Shown here one piece after another: positions 40,618 to 51,129 of a DNA stretch of 64,000 nt. The stretch is taken from contig JAOPHQ010004846.1 in the NCBI GenBank assembly GCA_030340625.1, positions 1 to 64,000 on the forward strand, read 5' to 3'. Below the pieces are notes generated by a model. It was given only the letters and a program-made list of their open reading frames with translations. It had not been told where the DNA came from and made no database searches. The stretch comes from Merluccius polli (lineage: Eukaryota; Chordata; Actinopteri; Gadiformes; Merlucciidae). The translations under genes and the position numbers were made by a program. Positions within the stretch are counted from its first letter, which is position 1. Every line of letters begins with the position of its first letter.

Positions 40618-40835
40618 GCGCTCGGTCTCAGTACGAGGCCCAGAAGTGTACCTTAGCAGGGCATTGTTGAACGACGGGAGCCAGTCTCATTGCCTCCACA
40701 CACACACACACACACTGCATCTTAACATCTTTCCCCCCTCACCTCTGCTTCTCATTGGGCCCGGGCACTGACTGGGGACCCACAATGAGAGAGATTGAGA
40801 GAACCATGCCGAAATATTCCTCTCCTATACTAAAA

Positions 40836-40837
<2 letters not shown>

Positions 40838-40870
<33 letters not shown>
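40838..40870. repeat. (TC)n microsatellite
   Basis: About 15 TC units. The sequence from here to 41237 has no recognisable gene. Confidence 0.9.
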
Positions 40871-40872
<2 letters not shown>

Positions 40873-41237
40873 AGAGTGTAATCTTTTTTATTTTTTTCAC
40901 TTGCGCAATCGCTGCTGGTTCTGCTGTAGAACATGAGAGTATTTCTCAGGCTATTAGCCGGCCAGAGGCCCCTCTGAGAACCATCAGGAGGATGAGGGAG
41001 GCTTTGAAGGGGGTTGGGGGGTGATTACCCCCCAACCCCTCTCTCTTCACTCTGTCCTCTTTTTGTACATGAGCAAATAGATTGACTTCGATATTGACAT
41101 GAATGCAACACAGATATACAAATATACACAATACAATTTGATATGCACAAATTCAATCAATTTAGACATATATTCCCTTATACCGCCAACACATGACCGG
41201 CGCATTGATATATATGTAAGGGAACACACACACACAC

Positions 41238-41638
41238 GGTAACACTTTACAATAAGGTACGCAAAACGTGGGTAGTTACTGAGGAACGAATGAGTAACGA
41301 ATGATGAACGACCAGGGCCCTAATTGGGGCCCTAACAGGGCCCTAAGTGACAGTTACTCAGTAGCTACTGAGGAGTTACTGGTAAACAGACTAGGGGACT
41401 ACTGTATTTGTTACTGAGTAACGAATGATGAACAACCAGGGCCCTAACTGGGGCCCTAACTGGGCCCTAAGTGACAGTTACTCAGTAACGAATACAGTAG
41501 TCCCCTAGTCTGTTTACCAGTAACTCCTCAGTAGTTACTGAGTAACTGTCACTTAGGGCCCTGGTCGTTCATCATTCGTTACTCATTCGTTCCTCAGTAA
41601 CTACCCACGTTTTGCGTACCTTATTGTAAAGTGTTACC
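41238..41638. mobile_element. Palindromic MITE (GGTAACACTTTACAATAAGG ends) in a (CA)n tract
   Basis: 401 bp that fold back almost end to end. Left and right ends are complements (GGTAACACTTTACAATAAGG onward through TACGCAAAACGTGG), and the interior repeats CCAGGGCCCTAA and GTTACTCAGTA units in both orientations. It splits a (CA)n microsatellite, so its target duplication cannot be read. This terminus is common among vertebrate MITEs. Confidence 0.85.
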
Positions 41639-41924
41639 ACACACACAAACACACACGCAAGACAGGCATGCAAAACCCCACTCAAACACACCCTGTAGTG
41701 ACAGAATGCTCTAGTGGTTGTGAGGCAGCCTGAAGGCTAGATCTGAGTCTCCTTCCAATGCTGCCTCTTTCACCAACATCTACATGGTAAACTCAGGGAG
41801 TAAAGTATCCACACACACGGTTGAGGTATTATGGGATGGCTGGTTGATGTCAGCGTTTGGGAAGGGCTCAATTTACCTTCACCAATAACACTTTTGATTC
41901 AGATTTTTCAGGTTAAATGTCTTT

Positions 41925-42060
41925 ATTGATCCCCGGGGAAATTGTGGCCGTTCCAATTGCTCAGCTCAAGATAAAAGAAGAGAATAGACTACATTTAAGT
42001 AAAAAAAATAGAAAATACAAAGTACACAAAAGGCAATAAAAAAAACTTCTTCTTCTTCTT
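41925..42060 (-). repeat. Possible retroposon 3' end (TTTATTGATCCCCGGGG)
   Basis: CTTTATTGATCCCCGGGGAAATTG followed by A-rich and CTT-rich sequence looks like the complement of a LINE or SINE 3' UTR often seen in fish. Only this short signature supports it. The rest of 41639-42116 shows nothing else. Confidence 0.3.
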
Positions 42061-42116
42061 TATTGCAAATGTACAAAAAATGTATGTATGTAAATAAAGA
42101 AAACATACATACAAAT

Positions 42117-42454
42117 TAGAGGTGCGCGGATGGCGGTTACAGCCGCGGACTCCGCGGTTAAACCGCGGATCGGGCGGATGACCTTACGAAAAATAATATT
42201 TTAATTAAATTCGGGCGGGTGGCGGTTGAACCAATCAAATGAAAAGATATATATAAGTTACATTGTTAAATATTGTTACTTGCATCCGATAAAAACGAGC
42301 ACACTTTTTTTTCTCGCGTCAGCAGCGCCCGCGGATGGCGGGCGGGTGCGGTTTTGAAATTGGTCAAAAAACGTTGGTGCGGATGGATGGCGGACGGATG
42401 ATGAGTTTTGTGATGCGGTTGCGGATACAATAATAGCCCATCCGCGCACCTCTA
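42117..42454. mobile_element. hAT-like MITE (TAGAGGTGCGCGGATGG ends), copy 1
   Basis: 338 bp with inverted termini TAGAGGTGCGCGGATGG and its complement, flanked by ATACAAAT (42109-42116) and TTACAAAT (42455-42462), an 8-bp duplication with one mismatch. An apparently identical copy in the opposite orientation lies 331 bp downstream. Confidence 0.85.
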
Positions 42455-42785
42455 TTACAAATGCAGGCTGTATTAGTCAATACAGACATCTGATTGGAGA
42501 GGGGAATTAAGTCCCACCCCTCCAGGTTCAAGTTCGGCAGCGCAGTTAAAGCGACAACACAAGCAGACGAGTTAGTTAGAAACTAGTTCAGCTGAAACAA
42601 AAAGAACATGGATAAATTAAATAAAGGCAACCTTGAGATGACACGTATGAGAAGTGGAAGAGGTGATTCTATGATCTGTGTGCCAGGAGTTAAATGCTTT
42701 TGGCAGAGTCTTGGTGAGTTAAGTTTTGAGTTTTGCTAATGCGGCTAACAATGGTAGCCAGTGTTGTCGGCCAATGCATGGCGCC

Positions 42786-43123
42786 TAGAGGTGCGCGGAT
42801 GGGCTATTATTGTATCCGCAACCGCATCACAAAACTCATCATCCGTCCGCCATCCATCCGCACCAACGTTTTTTGACCAATTTCAAAACCGCACCCGCCC
42901 GCCATCCGCGGGCGCTGCTGACGCGAGAAAAAAAAGTGTGCTCGTTTTTATCGGATGCAAGTAACAATATTTAACAATGTAACTTATATATATCTTTTCA
43001 TTTGATTGGTTCAACCGCCACCCGCCCGAATTTAATTAAAATATTATTTTTCGTAAGGTCATCCGCCCGATCCGCGGTTTAACCGCGGAGTCCGCGGCTG
43101 TAACCGCCATCCGCGCACCTCTA
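42786..43123. mobile_element. hAT-like MITE (TAGAGGTGCGCGGATGG ends), copy 2
   Basis: 338 bp, inverted relative to copy 1, flanked by a perfect 8-bp ATGGCGCC (42778-42785 and 43124-43131). The 3' LTR at 56318-56330 shows the uninterrupted site GCATGGCGCCGCAG, which proves the insertion and its duplication. Confidence 0.92.
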
Positions 43124-44298
43124 ATGGCGCCGCAGCATGGTTTTTCTTTTCTTGTTGCAAATATGTTAACTTGACATTGTATCTGTTTTGATTCTAAGAG
43201 AGTTAAAGCAATATTACTGAGAGTTAAAACAGTATATCTCTGCTAGGAAATATTACAATTATGAGTTATAGCAGTCTTTTACTTTGGTGCATAAGATTAC
43301 TTTTGTACTTAACTGTTTACGCTGGAAGCGTGGCTGCTAAGTTGTGAACTGCTAGTTCTAATAGTAATAGGTAATGTTTAAGAATACTGGATATGTGCAT
43401 TTAAGCTATAACCGTTATAAGAAAATATGAGGTGTGTAAAATACCTGATGTGTGTATTCAGGTCATAATTTAAAGAGACGATGTGTTTATTTCATAATTT
43501 AAAGAGTGTTTATGTTATCATTTAAAAGGTCCTATGTTAACTTGATGGTTAAAACAGTAAATAATCATAATTCATGGTTAAAAAAGCTACAAATAGTTCA
43601 TGAATGGTGTAAAAATGATAAAATACTGTATAGGAGAAATGCTATATAGTTAAAAATATTTCATTAATTTAATTACTATTGTGTTACAGTAGTATTGTGA
43701 GAATTTTGATGTGATTTCATATACTATGGTCATAGTGAAGTGGGAGTTCATTGACTGAATGTAGTAATAGCCTTATTCTCATATAGGCTAGGTTTTTGAG
43801 ATTCCCTGGAGATACCCTTAGAGTTGGATTTTGGATTCTCCTTGACGAAGGAGATGGCGAGCCAGTACTGAACCAGATCCCCTCCTTATTCCAAGGAGTT
43901 GGAACCATCTTTGTTCAGAGGAGGAGACCATCCCGGCCTTCATTCCTCATCAATTGAGTATACCTCAGTGTGGTAGGACTGTGACAACTTCACACCTTAC
44001 CGTATGACTTTTACAGAACTAAAGCTTGCGGTTGAGTGAACACTGGCACGACTAGCTGCTGCTGCTCTCCGGTTATTTAAAAAAGTTTTTATGTTTCTAC
44101 GCATCGCTTACAGCAGACCTCCTACTCCTGGTGAAAGTGGTACTGTTGATATCTACCATGGGCTTAGTATAGAAGCAATTTGTTTTATCAGCTTTGTGTT
44201 CTTGACCGTTTGAGCTCGTAGGGTGCTAGGGTTTCACGTACCTGGATTACCTGGCTACTGCTACTGCTGCTCGGTCCAACAGCCCGAGCAGCAGTAGC

Positions 44299-46593
44299 AT
44301 GAGTATCATGATGTGGATCTACAACCTTGCTGTGAGCTCTGTGCTCTTGTGGACTGTCCTGTCCCTTCTAATAAATCCAGCGTCAACCTTGACCCAGTAC
44401 ATGAGTGCGGAGCTCCTCCAACTGCGGTCTCACTACCGTTCTACTCCCCCGTCAGTAGTACGCGGAGCCGGACGGAGTTATAATATCGATGACTCCACTG
44501 CCATACAGTCCATTTGGTCCTCCGGCCGCCGCCAGCCTCCGAAAACACCGGTAGGAGGGTGGATCACAGCGCGTTGGCCAGCCTAGCTAGTTCGGCTAAC
44601 GTTGGCTTCTCCAACCAGCATTCCGACGTCAACTTTGGATTACTCAACACCCGCTCTCTTACTGGCAAGGGACAACTACTGCAAGACCTCCTCCTCGACC
44701 GCAAACTCGACTGTCTTTGTCTTAGTGAGACATGGCAAACTCCTGATGATTTTTCTCAGTTGAATGAATGCACACCTCCTGGGTTTGTTTACACCAGCAA
44801 ACCTCATCTCTCCGGAAGAGGAGGAGGTCTCGCGATACTACACCGCGAGACTTGGAAGGTTTTTCATGTTACTATGCCTGTGTCACAGTCATTCGAGGCT
44901 GTGGCTCTTCAATTAATTGGACCTACTCCCACTGTTTTAGTCAACATTTACCGCCCACCCAAACCTAACAAGGACTTCATTGATGAATTCACCACACTTC
45001 TCACTCACATCTGCTCACTCTCATCCAATATAATTTTGCTTGGTGACATAAATATTCATTTGGACAAAGGACTTCATTTCATGCCTGGACAGTTTTGGTC
45101 TCACACAATATATTGATTTCCCCACCCACTGTAAAGGTCATACTTTGGACTTAGTCTGCTGTTCAGGTGTCACTCCTCAAAATTGCTCTGCTGCCGACCT
45201 CCCCATCTCTGACCACAAACTTGTCTCATTTAATCTATGTCTAACATTATCCAAAACCAAGCAATCTTGTGTCATATCCTTCCGTAACATCAGAAATATC
45301 AACCTAGCTGACCTCACAACTGGCACTGAAAATCTCTCCATTATCACCTCCCCATACACCCCGGATCAGTTGGTTGATTTGTACAACGATGGTCTCAAAT
45401 CTCTGCTCAACTCACTTGCCCCTGTTAAAACCCGGCCTGTCTCATTCCCCCACTCTGCCCCCTGGTTCTCCCCCCACCTGCGCCAGCTGAAGGCCAAGGG
45501 TCGTCTGCTGGAGCATCTTTTCAATAGAACTGGACTCACTGTACATAAACAAATGCACTATGCTCACATCCTCCATTATAAAGACGCCATTTCATCCGCC
45601 AAATCCCAATACTTTGTTCATAAAATCAGTTCTGGTGCTGGGAATACCAGGGCCCTGTTCTAAGTGGTCAACAATTCTCTCCGCCCCCCTGATTTCCTTC
45701 CACCACACTTCTACTCCACTGACCACTGTAACTCCATAATGGCATTTTTCGACTCTAAAATATCCACCATCCACCAGCAACTGACCCCTCACACGTCTAG
45801 TCGTCCGCCTCCCTTTGTTCCCAATCCCCCCCTCTCCGTACCTCTCTTCTGCTTTCAACTCCCCTCAGCGACTGACTTAACAAAACTCATCCGGACTTCC
45901 AAGCCATCTACCTGCCAACTTGACCCCCTGCCATCCTCCCTGGTTATAGCCTCCCTTCCCTCTCTACTACCCCTGATAACAGCCATTATTCATTCCTCTC
46001 TCACCTCTGGTTCCGTCCCATCCCCGCTCAAATCTTCTGCTGTTACACCCCTATTGAAGAAACCTGGTTTAGACCCCAACATTTTCAATAACCTCCGCCC
46101 CATCTCCAACCTGCCATTTATCTCAAGAATTCTGGAAAAAGTTGTCGCATCACAGATTCAGGCCCACCTCTCCAACAATAACCTCTATGAAAAGTTCCAA
46201 TCCGGTTTCCGCCCCCGTCACAGCACAGAAACAGCACTCATAAAAATCACTAACGACCTTTTGATGGCAGCTGACTCTGGACATTTATCCATTCTCATCC
46301 TCCTCGATCTGACCGCAGCCTTTGACACCATTTCCCACTCCATCCTCCTCGACCGACTAGCCTCCATTGGTATATCCGACACACCCCTAGACTGGTTCCA
46401 TTCATACCTCTTTGGCCGTACTCAATTCATTCAGTTAAAATCATTCTCATCCCATACCTCCCCCCTCTCCTCTGGTGTTCCCCAGGGCTCTGTCCTTGGC
46501 CCCATCCTATTCATCATCTACCTCCTCCCACTCGGTCAAATATTCCGTAAACATAACATTAATTTTCACTGTTACGCGGACGACACCCAGCTC
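44299..46593 (+). pseudogene. L2-clade ORF2: endonuclease and reverse transcriptase up to YADD
   Basis: The N-terminal stretch 44299-44586 (TLTQYMSAELLQLRSHY) leads by a frame change into the APE-type endonuclease from 44629: FGLLNTRSLTGKG, CLSETW, GGGLAILHR, VNIYRPPK, ILLGDINIH, and after another frame change near 45100 SDHKLVSFNL. A TAA at 45661-45663 interrupts. RT follows: RPISNLPFISRILEKVV, QSGFRPRHSTETALI, ILLDLTAAFDTISH (catalytic Asp), GVPQGSVLGPILF and CYADDTQLY near 46570-46595, where the Tc1 element is inserted. Endonuclease and RT drive target-primed reverse transcription. Confidence 0.88.
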
Positions 46594-46595
46594 TA

Positions 46596-47816
46596 CACTC
46601 ACCGGCCACTTTATTAGGTACACCTTGCTAGTACCGGGTTGGACCCCCTTTTGCCTTCAGAACTGCCTTAATCCTTCGTGGCACAGATTCAACAAGGTAC
46701 TGGAAACATTCCTCAGAGAGTTTGGTCCATATTGACATGATAGCATCACGCAGTTGCTGCAGATTTGTCGGCTGCACATCCATGATGCGAATCTCCCGTT
46801 CCACCACATCCCAAAGGTGCTCTATTGGATTGAGATCTGGTGACTGTGGAGGCCATTTGAGTACAGTGAACTCATTGTCATGTTCAAGAAACCAGTCTGA
46901 GATGATTCGCGCTTTATGACATGGCGCGTTATCCTGCTGGAAGTAGCCATCAGAAGATGGGTACACTGTGGTCATAAAGGGATGGGCATGGTCAGCAACA
47001 ATACTCAGGTAGTCTGTGGCTTTGACACGATGCTCAATTGGTACTAATAAGCCCAAAGTGTGCCAGGAAAATATCCCCCACACCATTACACCACCACCAC
47101 CAGCCTGAACCGTTGATACAAGGCAGGATGGATCCATGCTTTCATGTTGTTGACGCCAAATTCTGACCCTACCATCCGAATGTCGCAGCAGAAATCGAGA
47201 CTCATCAGACCAGGCAACGTTTTTCCAATCTTCGATTGTCCAATTTTGGTGAGCCTGTGCGAATTGTAGCCTCAGTTTCCTGTTCTTAGCTGACAGGAGT
47301 GGCACCCGGTGTGGTCTTCTGCTGCTGTAGCCCATCCGCCTCAAGGTTCGACGTGTTGTGCGTTCAGAGATGCTCTTCTGCATACCTCTGTTGTAACGAG
47401 TGGTTATTTGAGTTACAGTTGCCTTTCTATCAGCTCAAACCAGTCTGGCCATTCTCCTCTGACCTCTAGCATCAACAAGGCATTTGCGCCCACAGAACTG
47501 CCGCTCACTGGATATTTTCTCTTTTTCGGACCATTCTCTGTAAACCCTAGAGATGGTTGTGCGTGAAAATCCCAGTAGATCAGCAGTCTCTGAAATACTC
47601 AGACCAGCCTGTCTGGCACCAACAACCATGCCACGTTCAAAGTCACTTAAATCACCTTTCTTCCCCATTCTGATGCTCGGTTTGAACTGCAGCAGATCGT
47701 CCTGACCATGTCTACATGCCTAAATGCATTGAGTTGCTGCCATGTGATTGGCTGATTAGAAATTTGCGTTAACGAGCAGTTGGACAGGTGTACCTAATAA
47801 AGTGGCCGGTGAGTGT
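46596..47816 (-). mobile_element. Tc1/mariner transposon inside the L2 LINE
   Basis: 1221 bp with inverted termini CACTCACCGGCCACTTTATT and complement, flanked by TA (46594-46595, 47817-47818). The length is typical of Tc1 elements. The transposase gene lies on the minus strand and fills most of the element. Confidence 0.95.
46628..47668 (-). pseudogene. Tc1/mariner transposase with one in-frame stop
   Basis: Starts at the ATG at 47668 (MGKKGDLSDFERGMVVGARQ), with an N-terminal helix-turn-helix (ISETADLLGFSRTTISRVYR), a second paired-like DNA-binding part (TTRRTLRRMGY), and the DDE catalytic domain: Asp in WSDESRF, Asp in FQQDNAPCH, Glu in PDLNPIEHLW. Counting residues between the second Asp and the Glu gives 36, unlike the 34 of Sleeping Beauty-type elements. 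The frame runs 347 codons with one premature TGA at about residue 78, where CGA would be expected; the rest appears open. It would catalyse cut-and-paste transposition; this copy would give a truncated product. Confidence 0.9.
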
Positions 47817-47818
47817 AT

Positions 47819-48645
47819 GTCTCCTCCAAACCCTCATCCACCTTCCCACCCTCTTCCCTCTGTGCCTGCCTACAGGAAATCAAATCCTGGTTCCCCTCCC
47901 ACTTTCTCAAACTTAACAGTAACAAAACCGAGATAGCCCTCATTGGCTCAAATCCACACTCATCAAGCAACCCAGTTTCACCCTCTCTATTGACAACTCC
48001 TCAGTTTCCCCCTCCCCTCAGGTTAAGAGTCTGGGTGTCGTCCTCGACAGCACCCTATCATTCCATACCCATATCAACAACACCATCCGGTCCGCCTACT
48101 TTCACCTTCGAAATATCAACCGCCTCCGCCCGTCACTCACTCCCAACAGCGCCGCTATCCTGGTCCACTCTCTAGTCACCTCACGCCTGGATTACTGTAA
48201 CTCCCTTCTGTTTGGTCTCCCCCACAAACTCCTCCATAAACTCCAACTAGTCCAAAACGCTGCTGCCCGTATTATCACCAAAACCCCTGCCATCTGTCAC
48301 ATCACCCCCGTCCTACACCAACTTCACTGGCTCCCTATCAAACACCGTATTGAATACAAGATCCTCCTCAATACATTCAATGCCATACATAACCTTGCCC
48401 CCCCATATCTGTCTGACCTCATCCAAATTAATACTCCCACCTGGTCACTCAGATCCGCCTCCTCCATCAACCTACACGTCCCCCCAGCTCGTCTGTCCAC
48501 CATGGGAGCACGAGCCTTCAGCCGCTCCGCCCCACGCCTCTGGAACAGCCTTCCCCCGGACATTAGAAATATGGACTCACCTCTCACCTTCAAATCCCAC
48601 CTCAAAACACATTTATTTAGGCAGGCATACTCACACATGGACTAG
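47819..48645 (+). pseudogene. L2-clade ORF2 C-terminal part
   Basis: Directly after the Tc1 element the reading continues VSSKPSSTFPPSS and LKLNSNKTEIALIGS, shifts frame near 47970, and continues SLGVVLDSTLSFHTHIN, LVTSRLDYCNSLLFGLP, PVLHQLHWLPIKHRIEYK, RSAPRLWNSLPPDIRN and a final HLFRQAYSHMD before TAG at 48643-48645. These blocks match the region after RT in CR1/L2-type LINEs. Confidence 0.85.
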
Positions 48646-48761
48646 AAATCTGCTGCAAGCTCTGTGCCTTTTTTAAATTTGTTTTAATTGTGTCTTTTTG
48701 ACTTGTTTCTATGCTTGTTAGGCGACCTTGAGTGCCCTGAAAGGCGCCATATAAAATAAAT

Positions 48762-48798
<37 letters not shown>

Positions 48799-49381
48799 AG
48801 CACTTTGAAACTGACACTGACTATCTGACTAAAGCAAGCTGAACGGACGACAACTAACTAAACTGGAACTTGAGTGGATCAAGGAACCCTGAACTTTATT
48901 AATCCTGAACTCTAATTCCATACCAAAGACATTTCTTTGTGGATTTGAATTGTGTTGATATTATATTTCTCAGGTGTTTTATGTTAATTTGTACCCTAAA
49001 ACACAAACTATTTTTGTTCCAAAGTCCTGGTTTAGAAAGGAACTTTTGTTTTTTCATTATACAACTTTCAATATATTCACATTTGAAGTTAAAGTACTCT
49101 GTGGCTCCAGTTGCTTATTGTGTCATTCTCTTTCAACTCCTCCTAAGAACCTAGACACTGGTCCTAAAGGTATTTGAATATTCTGATAACTACACGTGGG
49201 TTACAGACATAATTGTGGCGAGCCAGCCAGGAGGAGTTAATTTGTAAATAAATTAATGTGGACATTCTTTGAGTAGCTGGAGCAACAGAAGGTTGATTTA
49301 ACATTCATTTATTTTGAGTTTTGTAATTCGCTTTCATTTTCAACTTGAAAGGAATTTCTGGTGCATTAACCTAAAAGAAAA

Positions 49382-51088
49382 ATGGAAGTTGTAAAATTAC
49401 AGAACATTAAGGTTCAAAATGCTGTTTAGTTAGTGGACTAACTCACAGTGAAATAGACAATGACGTTTTTGACTTCCTGAAACAGTTTGGGTCCGTAGCT
49501 AGGTTAGTTGAAGTGCCTTCTGTGGGTAAAGAAGTGAAAGTTATCGTTGAGTTCCAACATGAAGCTAGTCAAAGAGCTAGAGAAACAACACCTACCTCTC
49601 CATAGAGCTTGCACTGCAAACCTGCAGATTGTTCACCACGTTCAAAGCCTAGGGAGTGTTTATAGTAGTGAAGTTAGTGCTTCTGCAACAGTAGCTTACC
49701 TGACTGAGCTGAAAGATCTAGCACAGAGGAGTAGCAAATCATTTGAAGACATTTTGAGAGAGGAGTTGGCTAGGATAGGAGAGTCAGTGGGAAGAGAGAC
49801 CCAAGTTAATGATACTGAAACTCCTGCAGAACCAGCACCAACGCCTCTCACAGACGAACCACGAGTTATGCCACCCATCTCTGATGAAGATGCAAGCTCA
49901 GTTAGCATCACACCCCAGACTGCTGAGGCTGTCATAGAGATTACTTCCCATGAAGATGGAAAAATGCATTCCCCCCAACCCCCAGCAGAACTACACAGCA
50001 CACCTGAGGTGCAGCGTGTCATTGTGGAGCACATAGTTAGAAGCAATGAGATGGCTTCTCAATCCAACTTGTCCTACAAGCTGAAACCTTTCTCAGGGAG
50101 AGTTCCCCACCCAGCTTTTGAAGTTGATTATGATGCTTGGCGCAGCAGTGTGGAATTTTGCTTGAATGATCCTGTGATTTCAGATACCCAGGTTGTGAGG
50201 AAGATTGTTGAGAGCCTCTCATCCCCAGCAGCGAACATAGTGAAATCACTAGGTCCAAAAGCCACCCCTAAGGCTTTTCTTAAACTGCTTGACTCAGCCT
50301 ATGCAACAGTGGAAGATGGTGATGAGCTCTTTGCTCGCTTTTTGAACACCAACCAGAATGTTGGCGAGAAAGCTTCTGATTACTTGCAGAGACTACACAC
50401 CACTTTGAGCTCAGTCATAAGCAGAGAAGGGATTGTTCCCAATGATGCTGACAAACAACTTCTCAGACAGTTCTGTCATGGCTGCTGGGATAGCCCATTG
50501 CTAATGAGTCTCCAGCTTGAACAACATAAAACTGATCCCCCATCTTTTGCTGAGTTTCTTCTTCTACTCCGTACTGAAGAGGATAAGCAGGCAAGCAAAG
50601 CAACGAGAATGAAACATCTAGGGATCACTAAAACCAGAGCTCTTTCACACGTGCAGACCACATTAATGTCAAGCATGGACAGTTTTGATACTACCTCAGA
50701 TCCCGATAGTGTTTCCTCTGCTGCCCATAATGATCTCAAGAAGGAGATTGCAGATCTTCATGCTGAAATAGCACAACTCAAAGCCTGCAGCATTGAGAAA
50801 CCTGTAAAAAAGGCATCAAAAGAAACCAAAAAACAACTGCAAAAGACACAAAATGAGTCAGCAATGAAAGAGATTAAACCAGAAAGGAAAGAAATGAAAC
50901 AAATCACAGCAACGTTGCATAAACCCAAGCCGTGGTATTGCTTCAGATGCTGTGAAGATGCTCACATTGCTTCTAGCTGCAATAATGACCCAAATCCTGT
51001 GTTGGTAGAGGCAAAAAGGAGAGCACTCAGAGAAAAGCAGCGGGTGTGGGAAATCTCCAACACACCTGACATATCTGATTTAAACTAG
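49382..51088 (+). pseudogene. Gypsy gag with PNMA-like domain and zinc knuckle
   Basis: An ATG at 49382 opens MEVVKLQNIKVQNAV, then by frame changes VFDFLKQFGSVARLVEV and VKVIVEFQHEA, resembling the RRM-like N-terminus of PNMA proteins. The long frame 49556-51088 then holds YKLKPFSGRVPHPAFEVDYD and WRSSVEFCLNDPVI (PNMA/Gag capsid), NTNQNVGEKASDYLQRL, a lysine-rich coiled coil (about 50720-50900) and one CCHC-type knuckle CFRCCEDAHIASSC near 50940. Gag forms the particle. Mutations at the N-terminus make it a pseudogene. PNMA host genes are known to descend from Ty3/gypsy Gag, so the likeness is expected. Confidence 0.75.
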
Positions 51089-51129
51089 TTCAAGCTTCTA
51101 TTGAGGGACAAAGAATGGATCATGTCCCG

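Larger units (their letters stand above)
44026..48795 (+). mobile_element. Near full-length L2-clade LINE inside the gypsy 5' LTR
   Basis: Flanked by TAAAGC (44020-44025, 48796-48801); the 3' LTR shows the single-copy site. It ends in the 3' signature AAGGCGCCATATAAAATAAA and an (ATT)n tail (48766-48795). Without the Tc1 insert it is about 3.5 kb. The coding region has a few frame changes and one in-frame stop, so it is a recent but inactive copy. Confidence 0.88.
42466..49205 (+). repeat. 5' LTR of the gypsy element, with hAT MITE and L2 LINE inserted
   Basis: LTR pieces 42466-42785, 43132-44025 and 48802-49205 match 56035-57011, 57775-57988 and onward to 58382. The first 113 bp of the LTR (55922-56034 in the 3' copy) are missing. 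Substitutions against the 3' LTR are few (for example GTTGTGAACTG against GTTGTGCACTG), and the 3' copy lacks about 33 bp present here after AACTAGTT. The ends agree at GTGGGTTACA. Confidence 0.88.

Noticed and set aside
40459..40771. Arginine/glutamate-rich frames
   Set aside because: They translate the (GA)n microsatellite.
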